Notes: generated by a model from the sequence alone, not told the origin. Counted from the first letter of the stretch, positions 1 to 6,117 are shown. The stretch: 6,117 bases of DNA from Chloroflexota bacterium (GCA_019348395.1 JAHWJN010000083.1:1-6117), one strand, 5' to 3'. Made by a program: numbers and translations.

Positions 1-342
1 GAGCGGCGACTCGATCAGCTTGATGACCTCCACGACCGTGACCTGCTCGCCGGACTGCGCCAGCTCGGCGAGGCGCGCGCGCACCGCGCCGCGCACCCGC
101 GGATGCAGGATGTCCTCGAGGTCGCGCAGGGCGTCGGCATCGCTGAAGACGACCCTCGCCAGCTCGGCCGCCTCGTAGGTGCCGAAGCGACGCTGGATCG
201 CTGCCCGCGCATCCGCGTCGTTGTGACGGATCTCCCTGGCGATCGCGTCCGCGTCGATCGTGGCCACGCCGAGCTCCCGCAGCATGCCGGCGACGGTGCT
301 CTTGCCGCAGCCGATGTTGCCGGTCAGCCCGATCACCTTCAT
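1..342 (-). CDS. coaE: Dephospho-CoA kinase, partial (N-terminal 114 residues; 3' end beyond the window)
   Basis: Catalyses the last step of coenzyme A synthesis in the cytoplasm: ATP-dependent phosphorylation of the ribose 3'-hydroxyl of dephospho-CoA. The reading frame opens at ATG 342-340 and is still open at base 1. The protein starts MKVIGLTGNIGCGKSTVAGM, which is the CoaE P-loop (G8 to S15, with K14), followed by the IDADAIARE segment (residues 29-37) that holds the conserved Asp residues near the active site, and by the CoaE-typical LEDILHPRVR (75-84). Residues 105-111, EVIKLIE, replace the 'PLLFE' of the enterobacterial enzyme. Family members are about 200 residues, so roughly 90 C-terminal residues, including the end of the CoA-binding and lid region, are off the window. 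The start overlaps the mutM stop codon as ATGA and has no Shine-Dalgarno motif upstream, so translation probably depends on coupling to mutM. The function is clear; only the end is missing. Confidence 0.95.
   Translation of the reverse strand, partial: MKVIGLTGNIGCGKSTVAGMLRELGVATIDADAIAREIRHNDADARAAIQRRFGTYEAAELARVVFSDADALRDLEDILHPRVRGAVRARLAELAQSGEQVTVVEVIKLIESPL
339..342 (-). other. ATGA stop/start overlap between mutM and coaE
   Basis: On the minus strand the mutM reading frame ends ACA TGA and the coaE frame starts ATG AAG, sharing the four bases ATGA. Such overlaps usually mean one mRNA and translational coupling by re-initiation. This fits the absence of a Shine-Dalgarno sequence in the bases just upstream of the coaE ATG. 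Confidence 0.9.
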
Positions 343-1253
343 GTCGCGACCGATGCTACCGGCTCGGGCTGGCAGCGCGGACAGAAGTGGGTGCTCCGCT
401 GACCGACCACGATGCGCCGGACGGGGCGCCCGCAGCGGTGGCACGGCTGGTCCGTGCGTCGATAGACCGCCAGCCGCTCCTGGTTCTGACCCTCGTCCCC
501 CCGTGCGTCGACGTAGTCGCTGAAGCTGGCGCCGCGGTTCGCGATGCCCTCGCGCAGGACACGACGCACCGACCGGTGCAGCCGTCGCGCCTCGTCGGGC
601 GTCAGCGTGTCCGCCGCGCGCAGCGGATGAAGGCGTGCCCGCCACAGGGCCTCGTCGGCGTAGATGTTGCCCACCCCCGCAATGAACGACTGGTCCAGCA
701 GCAGCGTCTTCAGGCGCGCCGACCGACGCGCCAGGCGCTCGACGAAGCGCTCGACCGTGAACGAGCGGCTCAGCGGCTCCGGGCCGTGGGCGGCGAAGAC
801 CTCGCCGATGCGATAGCGGCCCGGCATCTCGGCCACTCCCCTGGACCGCGGACGACGACCCGCGCCGACACTGCGCAGCCCGCCGCCGGGCCAGAGTCCG
901 ATGCGGCCGAACTTGCGGACGTCGCGGTAGCGCAGCTCGCGACCGTCGGCCAGCGAGAACACGACCCGCGCGTACGGATCGGGCGTCGTGTCCGGTGGCG
1001 CCACGATGAGGGCGCCGGTCATCCGCAGCGCGACGGTCATGACGCGCCCGTCGACAAGGTGGATCAGCACCGTCTTGGCGCGACGGCTCACCCGGTCGAT
1101 GGTGGCGCCTTCCACCTCGGCACTGAACCGCTCCGCGGGCTGCGGGTGCCGAATCGTGCGGCCCCATCTCACCGTCGCGCCGGTGATCGTGGCGCCCGCC
1201 ACCCAGCGCTGCAGGTCCCTGGCGACGGTCTCGACCTCGGGCAGCTCCGGCAC
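339..1253 (-). CDS. mutM: Formamidopyrimidine-DNA glycosylase (Fpg/MutM), GTG start
   Basis: Bifunctional base-excision repair enzyme: removes 8-oxoguanine and ring-opened purines and cuts the strand by beta/delta elimination. The 304-residue protein begins MPELPEVETV. After Met removal the N-terminal Pro is the Schiff-base nucleophile and the next Glu (E3) is catalytic. The start is GTG at 1253-1251; this start is required because Pro must be residue 2. K60 in RRAKTVLIHL matches E. coli Lys57. M78, R113 and F115 match the helix-intercalating triad. LDQSFIAGVGNIYADEAL (186-203) is the helix-two-turn-helix signature. The zinc finger is complete, with C271, C274, C291 and C294 (CX2C-X16-CX2C) and R286 in GQRSTHF. 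Odd: about 23 extra residues, rich in Arg and Gly, between F115 and GPEPL (157-161), compared with E. coli; all key residues are still present. A 56-base gap separates it from polA; its stop overlaps coaE. No good Shine-Dalgarno motif precedes the start. Confidence 0.96.
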   Translation of the reverse strand: MPELPEVETVARDLQRWVAGATITGATVRWGRTIRHPQPAERFSAEVEGATIDRVSRRAKTVLIHLVDGRVMTVALRMTGALIVAPPDTTPDPYARVVFSLADGRELRYRDVRKFGRIGLWPGGGLRSVGAGRRPRSRGVAEMPGRYRIGEVFAAHGPEPLSRSFTVERFVERLARRSARLKTLLLDQSFIAGVGNIYADEALWRARLHPLRAADTLTPDEARRLHRSVRRVLREGIANRGASFSDYVDARGDEGQNQERLAVYRRTDQPCHRCGRPVRRIVVGQRSTHFCPRCQPEPVASVAT

Positions 1254-1309
1254 AGGTGGAGTGTGCCCGACCGGCGGTCGCCGCGTCCACGGCGTCCGCC
1301 GCCACAGGG
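1254..1309 (-). other. polA-mutM intergenic spacer, 56 bases
   Basis: Very GC-rich spacer between the polA stop (TGA, 1312-1310) and the mutM GTG start. I see no T-run, no clear -10 or -35 hexamer and no Shine-Dalgarno sequence. The bases just before the GTG read CACTCCACCT on the minus strand. A short CGGC-GGAC-GCCG inverted repeat lies at 1290-1301, but in such GC-rich sequence it is weak evidence for a functional hairpin. The most likely reading is that polA and mutM are co-transcribed. Confidence 0.5.
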
Positions 1310-4180
1310 TCAGGAAAGGAGCTCGGCCGCGACCGCTTCCTCGGCTTCCTGGCGCGCGACCTCGACCGTCGACTTCTGGATCCGCCGCCAGCCGCCGTCG
1401 GCGGAGCGCTCGTATCGGTCCATCTGCTCCCAGTTGGCCCCCACCTTGAGGTCCACCTCGAGCGGAACGTCCAGCGGCAGCGCCGACTCCATGATCTCGG
1501 TGGCCAGGCTCGCCAGCTGCGGCAGCTCGTCCTCGTCCGTCTCGAACACCAGCTCGTCGTGAACCTGGAGCAGCATGCGCGACTGGAGGCCGCGCTCCCG
1601 GAGCGCCGCATCGAGGCGGACCATGGCGATCTTCATCCCATCGGCGGCGGTCCCCTGGATCGGCATGTTGATCGCCATCCGTTCCCCGGCCGCGCGCAGC
1701 GCCCCGTTCCGTGCCGAGAGCTCCGGCAGGTACCGGCGCCTGCCGAGCAGCGTCGTCACGAACCCCTGGTCCCGCGCCAGGATCTTCATCTCGACGGTGT
1801 AGCGCCGGATGCCCTCGTAGGCGGCGAAGTAGTCGGCGATGAACCGGTGCGCCTCCTCGCGCGGAATCTTCAGTCGATCGGCGAGGCCGAAGTCGGAGAG
1901 GCCGTACGCGATCCCGTAGTTGATCATCTTCGCCACGCTCCGTTCCTTCGGGCCGACCTGGTCGGGCGACAGGCCGAGCACTCGCGCGGCGGCGGCGAGA
2001 TGGATGTCCTCGTGCGCGGAGAAGTCAGCCCGCAGCCCCGGGTCGCCGGAGACATGCGCCAGGATGCGCAGCTCCTGCTGCGAGTAGTCCGCGCCGAGCA
2101 GCAGTCTGCCGGGCGGGGCCACGAACGCCCGCCGTATCCGCCGGCCGAGGGTGGTCCGAATCGGGATGTTCTGCAGATTCGGGTCCGTGCTCGACAGGCG
2201 TCCGGTGGCGGCCACGGCCTGCTGATAGGTGGTGTGCAGGCGCCCGGCGGGGTCCGCCAGCGCCGGCAGCGCGTCGACGTAGGTCGACTTGAGCTTCGAG
2301 ACCTGCCGGTGCTCGAGGATGAGGCCGATCACCTCGTGCTGGTCGCGCAGCTCCTCCAGGACCGATGCGTCCGTGCTGTACCCGGTGCGCGTCCGCTTCG
2401 TCGCCGGCAGTCCGAGCTCCGTGAACAGCACCTGCTCGAGCTGCTTGGGCGACCCGATGTTGACCTCGTGCCCCACCAGCTCGTAGATCCGCCTCTCCAG
2501 GCCGGCGAGCGTCGCACCGAACTCCTCGCGCATGGCCTCGAGCGCCCCGAGGTCGAGCTGGACCCCGGCGAGCTCCATGCGCGCCAGCACCGGGACGAGC
2601 GGCATCTCGACCTCGCGGAACAGGTTCGCGAGCCCGCCCTCGGTAAGCTCCGCCTCGAGCCCCGGACGCGCGAGCAGCGCGGTGAGTGCCTCTGCCGCGG
2701 CGCGGCGGGCGCAGGCGACCTCCTCCGCGCCGGTCTCCGGGGACAACGGCCGATCCGGGAGCTCGCCGCCGAACCGCGTGGAGGCGACATCGTCCAGGCT
2801 CTGGGCGCGAAGCGCCGGGTTGACCATGTAGCTCGCGACCAGCGTGTCGAAGCACGCGCCCGCGAGCGGCCGCCCCCGGGCGCCGAGCATCACGAGCAGC
2901 TGCTTCAAGTCATGCCCGACCAGGTCGCGGTCCTCGCGGCCGAACCACGCGGGCAGCGCGTGCTCCTCGGCCCACGGCACGTACCACGTCGAGCCGTCGC
3001 TGCCGGCCAGCGCGATTCCGAACAGCGAGCGCTCGAGGGGGCGTCCGTCGCCCGCGGAGAAGCCGATCCCGAGGGACCCCTCGTGGGCCGCCATCCAGAC
3101 CTCCAGCTCGGCGCGGTCCGCGTCGCTCCGGACGATCCGCGGATCAACATGCTCGATGGCGCCGCCGGGGTCGGCGAGCGGGTCCGGGCGGCCGCGCGAC
3201 GAAGCGCCGACCTCGTCCCCGGGCGCGCGTCCGCCCAGGAGATCGAGGCTGAGCTGCAATCCGCCGGTGGTCTCGCGCTCCGCCGGCTCCGGCCCCGTCG
3301 GCGCGATGCTCGATGCCGGCAGCCGGTCGATGAGCGAGCGGAACTCCAGCTCACGAAGGCGCTGAGCCACCGCACGCCGGTCGTACCGCCCGGTCCGCGC
3401 CTGGTCGAGGTCCAGCTCCACCGGCAGATCGGTGATGATCCGGCCCACCTCTCGACTCATGAAGGCGGACTCGCGGTGCTCGGCCAGCCGGTCACGGAGC
3501 TTGCCCTTCACCTCGTCGAGGTGCTCGTAGATGCCGTCGAGCGTGCCGAACTGCTGGAGGAGGCTGATCGCGGTCTTCTCCCCCACGCCGGGCACACCGG
3601 GGATGTTGTCGGAGGTGTCGCCCTTGAGGGCCTTGTAGTCCAGCATCTGGTCCGGTCGCAGGCCGTAGCGCTCCATGACCTTCGCCTCGTCGTAGATGAC
3701 GGTCGAGGCGACCCCCATGCGCGTCGTCAGCAGCCGCACGTGGTCGTCGACGAGCTGCAGGCCGTCGAGGTCTCCGGACACGATCATGGTGCCGACGCCC
3801 TGTGCCGTCGCCCGCTTCGCCAGCGTCCCGATCACGTCGTCGGCCTCGTATCCGGAGAGCTCGCGCACGGGCATGCCCATCATCGCCGTGAGCTCGCGCA
3901 CGATCGGGAACTGGGACCGCAGGTCGTCCGGCATGGAGGGGCGCCCCGCCTTGTACTCCGGGTGGGCGTCGAAGCGGAACTGCGGCTTCCCGACGTCGAA
4001 GCTGACCATCGCGTAGTCCGGCTTCACGTCCTGCATCCCGCGCAGGACGATCTGGAGGAAGCCGAAGACCGCGTTCACCAGCGTGCCGTCCGACATGGTG
4101 AGCGGCGGCAGCGCGAAATAGCCTCGGTACACGAGGCTGGGCCCATCGATGAGCATGAGCAGCGGTCTTCGGTCGGCCAT
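1310..4180 (-). CDS. polA: DNA polymerase I, with 5' nuclease, degenerate 3'-5' exonuclease-like and polymerase domains
   Basis: Family A repair and Okazaki-fragment polymerase, 956 residues (E. coli 928). The 5' nuclease domain (about 1-290) keeps its metal ligands: D12, D62, E112, D114, D115, D137, D139, D188 and D191. A Pro/Gly/acid-rich linker (about 290-345) leads to a 3'-5' exonuclease-like domain (about 346-510) that has lost its catalytic residues: by alignment E. coli D355, E357, D424 and D501 correspond to G373, S375, L428 and A496, so proofreading is predicted absent. The polymerase domain has motif A GADYSQQELR (D698), motif B with R747, K751, Y755 and Y759, and motif C QVHDELVFE (H874, D875). 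Y755 stands where E. coli has F762. The family usually ends soon after the NW motif (here 916-917); here a tail of about 36 residues follows (921-956). ATG start 4180-4178 puts LLMLIDG near the N-terminus as expected. No Shine-Dalgarno motif is visible. Confidence 0.98.
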   Translation of the reverse strand: MADRRPLLMLIDGPSLVYRGYFALPPLTMSDGTLVNAVFGFLQIVLRGMQDVKPDYAMVSFDVGKPQFRFDAHPEYKAGRPSMPDDLRSQFPIVRELTAMMGMPVRELSGYEADDVIGTLAKRATAQGVGTMIVSGDLDGLQLVDDHVRLLTTRMGVASTVIYDEAKVMERYGLRPDQMLDYKALKGDTSDNIPGVPGVGEKTAISLLQQFGTLDGIYEHLDEVKGKLRDRLAEHRESAFMSREVGRIITDLPVELDLDQARTGRYDRRAVAQRLRELEFRSLIDRLPASSIAPTGPEPAERETTGGLQLSLDLLGGRAPGDEVGASSRGRPDPLADPGGAIEHVDPRIVRSDADRAELEVWMAAHEGSLGIGFSAGDGRPLERSLFGIALAGSDGSTWYVPWAEEHALPAWFGREDRDLVGHDLKQLLVMLGARGRPLAGACFDTLVASYMVNPALRAQSLDDVASTRFGGELPDRPLSPETGAEEVACARRAAAEALTALLARPGLEAELTEGGLANLFREVEMPLVPVLARMELAGVQLDLGALEAMREEFGATLAGLERRIYELVGHEVNIGSPKQLEQVLFTELGLPATKRTRTGYSTDASVLEELRDQHEVIGLILEHRQVSKLKSTYVDALPALADPAGRLHTTYQQAVAATGRLSSTDPNLQNIPIRTTLGRRIRRAFVAPPGRLLLGADYSQQELRILAHVSGDPGLRADFSAHEDIHLAAAARVLGLSPDQVGPKERSVAKMINYGIAYGLSDFGLADRLKIPREEAHRFIADYFAAYEGIRRYTVEMKILARDQGFVTTLLGRRRYLPELSARNGALRAAGERMAINMPIQGTAADGMKIAMVRLDAALRERGLQSRMLLQVHDELVFETDEDELPQLASLATEIMESALPLDVPLEVDLKVGANWEQMDRYERSADGGWRRIQKSTVEVARQEAEEAVAAELLS

Positions 4181-4221
4181 CGGTAGCGTCGAGTCTAGAC
4201 CGATGGGGAGGAGACGATCGG
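4181..4221 (-). promoter_or_regulatory. oppF-polA spacer with a possible -10 element for a near-leaderless polA mRNA
   Basis: A 41-base gap follows the TAG stop of the upstream ATPase gene. On the minus strand it contains TAGACT (4192-4197), four of six matches to the TATAAT -10 consensus and a match to the TAnnnT form. Transcription starting about seven bases further would begin within a few bases of the polA ATG. No convincing -35 hexamer is seen at the expected spacing and there is no Shine-Dalgarno motif. An inverted repeat CCGAT...ATCGG (arms 4217-4221 and 4200-4204, 12-base loop) and an 8-base palindrome GTCTAGAC (4193-4200) also lie here. Alternatively polA is simply read through from the transporter operon. 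Confidence 0.2.
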
Positions 4222-5319
4222 CTACCCGGCGGCGGGCCGCGCGGCCTCCATCGACTCCTCGATCTGCTTCAGCGGGTTGATGTCCGCGATCTCACTGGCC
4301 CGATAGCAGGCCACGAAATGGCGGTCACCCTGCTGCTCGAGCGGTGGGTGCGGGTTCGTCCGGCACACCTCGGCCGCGAACGGACAGCGCTCGATGAAGC
4401 GGCACTCCGGCGGTGGGTTGATCGCCTTGCTGATGCCGCCCTTGATCTCGACCGGGGTGCGCCTGATCGACGGATCCGGGACCGGCACCGCCGAGAGCAG
4501 TGCCTTGGTGTACGGGTGCCTCGGGTTGTTGAGGATCTCCTCGGTCGGTCCGATCTCGACGATCTTGCCCAGGTACATCACTGCGATCCGCTCGCACATG
4601 TAGCGCGCCACTGCGAGATCGTGTGTGATGTACAGGTAGGAGACGCCGAGCTCGCGCGCGAGCTTCGTCATCAGCTCCATGATCGAGATCCGGATGCTGA
4701 CGTCGAGCATGGAGGTCGGCTCGTCGGCGACGACGAAGCTCGGGTTCATGACGAGCGCCCGCGCCACCGCAACGCGCTGCCGCTGCCCGCCGGACAGCTC
4801 GTGCGGGTAGCGGAACAGGAAGTTCTCCGGCGGGGTGAGCCCCACCAGGCGCAGCAGCTCGAGCACCCGCTCCTCGCGCTCGGGGACGGTGCCGACCTTC
4901 TGGACCGCCAGCGGCTCGGAGATCGTGTCGAAGATCGTCCGCCGCGGGTTCATCGACTCATACGGGTCCTGGAAGATCATCTGGACCCGACGCCGGAACT
5001 GCTTCACCTCCGAGCCGGTGACGTTCGCGACGTCACGCTCGTAATCGCCGTCGCGGAACATGATGCTGCCGCTCGTCGGCTCCATGAGCTTGACGAGCAT
5101 CCGGCCGGTGGTCGACTTGCCGCAGCCCGATTCGCCGACAAGGCCCAGGCTCTCGCCCTGCGCGATCTCGAAGCTGATCCCGTCCACGGCGTGCACGAAG
5201 TCCACCGGCGCGCGGAACAGCCCGCGCGAGATCGGAAATCGCTGTTCCAGGTCCACGATCTCGAGCAGCGGCGTGCCACCGCTGTGCCGCACCGGCGGCG
5301 TGCCGATCTGCGCGGTCAT
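4222..5319 (-). CDS. ABC transporter ATP-binding protein, OppF/DppF family (peptide or oligosaccharide importer)
   Basis: Cytoplasmic ATPase subunit powering uptake through an oligopeptide/nickel-type ABC importer, paired with the OppD-like ATPase encoded just upstream. All ABC motifs are present in 365 residues: Walker A GESGCGKST (62-70, K68), Q-loop Q117 in IFQDPYESMNPR, signature LSGGQRQR (175-182), Walker B FVVADEP (195-201, E200) and H-loop H233 in ITHDLAV. The D-loop reads SMLD instead of the SALD seen in E. coli DppF. The C-terminal oligopeptide-transporter extension has RHPYTKALL (267-275) and cysteines C306, C312, C319 and C338, a spacing matching the upstream subunit. The NINPL-type end (346-350) and Ala-rich tail are unremarkable. 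ATG 5319-5317 overlaps the upstream stop as ATGA; a GAGGGGG run lies about ten bases upstream, a weak Shine-Dalgarno candidate. The substrate cannot be told from ATPases alone: peptides are the default, but oligosaccharide systems share this subfamily. Confidence 0.93.
   Translation of the reverse strand: MTAQIGTPPVRHSGGTPLLEIVDLEQRFPISRGLFRAPVDFVHAVDGISFEIAQGESLGLVGESGCGKSTTGRMLVKLMEPTSGSIMFRDGDYERDVANVTGSEVKQFRRRVQMIFQDPYESMNPRRTIFDTISEPLAVQKVGTVPEREERVLELLRLVGLTPPENFLFRYPHELSGGQRQRVAVARALVMNPSFVVADEPTSMLDVSIRISIMELMTKLARELGVSYLYITHDLAVARYMCERIAVMYLGKIVEIGPTEEILNNPRHPYTKALLSAVPVPDPSIRRTPVEIKGGISKAINPPPECRFIERCPFAAEVCRTNPHPPLEQQGDRHFVACYRASEIADINPLKQIEESMEAARPAAG
5316..5319 (-). other. ATGA stop/start overlap between the two ABC ATPase genes
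   Basis: The upstream ATPase gene ends CGA TGA and the next begins ATG ACC, sharing ATGA on the minus strand. Coupled translation would help keep the two ATPase subunits, which act as a heterodimer in this family, at equal amounts. Confidence 0.9.
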
Positions 5320-6117
5320 CGCTGCAGCGCCCCCTCGAGCTCCGGGACCTCTTCATGGTGCCAGCACGCCACGCGGTGACCGCCCCCGATCTCCTCCAGC
5401 GGCGGCTCCTCGGTGACGCACTGGTCCGTGGCGAACGGGCAGCGCGGGTGGAAGCGGCAGCCGGTCGGCGGCTGGAGCAAATCGGGCGGCTCGCCCTCGA
5501 GCGGGGCGAGCTGCCGCCGCGGACCGGTGATCGACGGCGTCGAGCGCAGGAGCAGGTAGGCATACGGGTGCCGAGGCCGCTTGAAGACCTGCGTCGTCGG
5601 CCCGTACTCGACAAGCTTGCCGGCGTACATGACGCCAAGCGAGTCGCTGACCTCCGCGATGACGGCGATGTCGTGTGAGATGTAGATGATCGACATCCCC
5701 ATCTCGGCCTGGATCCGCTTGAGCTCCTTGAGGATCTGGTCCTGGACGATCACGTCCAGGGCGGTCGTCGGCTCGTCGGCGATGATCAGCTCCGGGCTGC
5801 AGGCCAGGGCCATGGCGATCACGGCACGCTGCCGCATCCCGCCGGAGAACTCGTGGGGATAGCGGTCGAGCATGGCGGGCGGCAGACCCACCGAGGAGAA
5901 CAGCTTCTCCATGTGCTGGCGCTGCTCCGCGTAGCCCATGACGCCGCGGTAGTGGGTGTCGAGCGTCTCGCGGATCTGGTCGCCGACCCGGTACACCGGA
6001 TTCCAGGAGTTCATCGCGCCCTGGAAGACCATGGCGATGTCCTTCCAGCGCCGCCGCCGCATCTCCTCCGGACTCAGGTAGAGCAGGTCTTCCCCGTTCA
6101 GCCGGATCTCTCCGGAG
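5316..6117 (-). CDS. ABC transporter ATP-binding protein, OppD/DppD family, partial (N-terminus beyond the window)
   Basis: Partner ATPase of the adjacent OppF-like protein in an oligopeptide-type importer. The frame is open through base 6116 and encodes SGEIRLNGEDLLYLSPEE before the first in-window Met (6062-6060). That Met is internal, because the SGEI stretch normally follows Walker A. About 266 residues are visible and roughly 65-75, including Walker A, lie off the window. Counting from the window edge: Q-loop Q32 in VFQGAMNSWNPV, signature FSGGMRQR (90-97), Walker B LIIADEP (110-116, E115) and H-loop H148 in YISHDIAV. The C-terminal extension carries RHPYAYLLL and the cysteines C220, C226, C233 and C251 in a CX5C-X6-C-X17-C pattern. 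This type of extension is known in OppD/DppD proteins. Permease (B, C) and binding-protein (A) genes would be expected further upstream, past base 6117; this is inference from the usual A-B-C-D-F order. Confidence 0.93.
   Translation of the reverse strand, partial: SGEIRLNGEDLLYLSPEEMRRRRWKDIAMVFQGAMNSWNPVYRVGDQIRETLDTHYRGVMGYAEQRQHMEKLFSSVGLPPAMLDRYPHEFSGGMRQRAVIAMALACSPELIIADEPTTALDVIVQDQILKELKRIQAEMGMSIIYISHDIAVIAEVSDSLGVMYAGKLVEYGPTTQVFKRPRHPYAYLLLRSTPSITGPRRQLAPLEGEPPDLLQPPTGCRFHPRCPFATDQCVTEEPPLEEIGGGHRVACWHHEEVPELEGALQR

Noticed and set aside
1290..1301. CGGC-GGAC-GCCG hairpin after polA as a terminator
   Set aside because: Four base pairs in very GC-rich DNA and no T-run. Chance repeats of this size are common at this composition.
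387..1562. 391-codon plus-strand open frame over mutM and the polA 3' end
   Set aside because: Antisense to two well-supported genes, no domain recognised, and low-complexity Arg/Ala/Pro composition typical of GC-rich shadows.
1256..4186. 976-codon plus-strand open frame lying antisense over almost all of polA
   Set aside because: It mirrors polA nearly end to end. Its translation is rich in Arg, Gly, His and Leu without recognisable motifs, and long antisense frames are expected opposite GC-rich genes. polA has every family motif, so this is a shadow.
4193..4200. 8-base palindrome GTCTAGAC as an operator site
   Set aside because: Eight bases is short, there is a single copy in the spacer, and no regulator gene is nearby.
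4200..4221. Inverted repeat CCGAT/ATCGG after the OppF-like stop codon as a rho-independent terminator
   Set aside because: Only five base pairs (six with a G-U pair), a 12-base loop and no T-run afterwards. Too weak to call a terminator.
4318..5379. 353-codon plus-strand open frame opposite the OppF-like ATPase gene
   Set aside because: Its sequence is rich in Leu/Arg/Asp/His repeats produced by reading an ABC ATPase gene backwards; no motif supports a real protein.
5316..6062. Taking the Met at 6062 as the start of the OppD-like protein
   Set aside because: The frame continues upstream to the window edge and encodes the family-typical segment that follows Walker A, so this Met is internal and the gene is truncated by the window.
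1..6117. tRNA, rRNA, CRISPR, insertion sequence or prophage remnants
   Set aside because: Nearly every base is inside a recognised housekeeping or transporter gene. I saw no repeat arrays, no transposase motifs, and gaps too short for such elements.

Overview
The window is a high-GC bacterial chromosome segment with five protein-coding genes, all on the minus strand and almost without gaps. In transcription order (right to left) they are: the 3' part of an OppD/DppD-type ABC transporter ATPase gene, a complete OppF/DppF-type ATPase gene, polA (DNA polymerase I), mutM (formamidopyrimidine-DNA glycosylase), and the 5' part of coaE (dephospho-CoA kinase). The longest gap is 56 bases. I found no RNA genes, mobile elements, CRISPR arrays or long repeats.

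Organism: the GC-rich codons, the compact layout and the polA-mutM-coaE order fit a high-GC bacterium. That gene order is also known from Firmicutes such as Bacillus, with small insertions. The start regions of polA, mutM and coaE lack a clear Shine-Dalgarno motif. CoaE has an 'EVIKLIE' stretch where the enterobacterial protein has 'PLLFE'. PolA has a decayed proofreading domain and a Tyr in the O-helix. Together these suggest a high-GC Chloroflexota or Actinobacteriota lineage, with Chloroflexota slightly favoured. This is inference from sequence style and was not tested phylogenetically.

Right part (4222-6117): two ATPase subunits of a peptide-type (possibly oligosaccharide) importer overlap by four bases (ATGA). 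Both carry the C-terminal oligopeptide-permease extension with an HPY motif and four conserved cysteines. The permease and binding-protein genes are not in the window. In this family they normally lie upstream, which here means beyond base 6117.

Left part (1-4180): polA, mutM and coaE form a DNA repair plus CoA biosynthesis cluster. MutM excises oxidised purines and cleaves the backbone. PolA fills repair gaps and removes flaps and RNA primers with its 5' nuclease. CoaE makes the last step of coenzyme A and is linked to them by position rather than by pathway. mutM and coaE also overlap by ATGA and are probably translationally coupled.

I do not see a new biological system here. The points worth a second look are protein-level oddities: the natural Phe-to-Tyr position in the PolA O-helix, a PolA C-terminal tail, an Arg/Gly-rich insertion in MutM, the cysteine clusters of the two ATPases, and a possible leaderless polA start.
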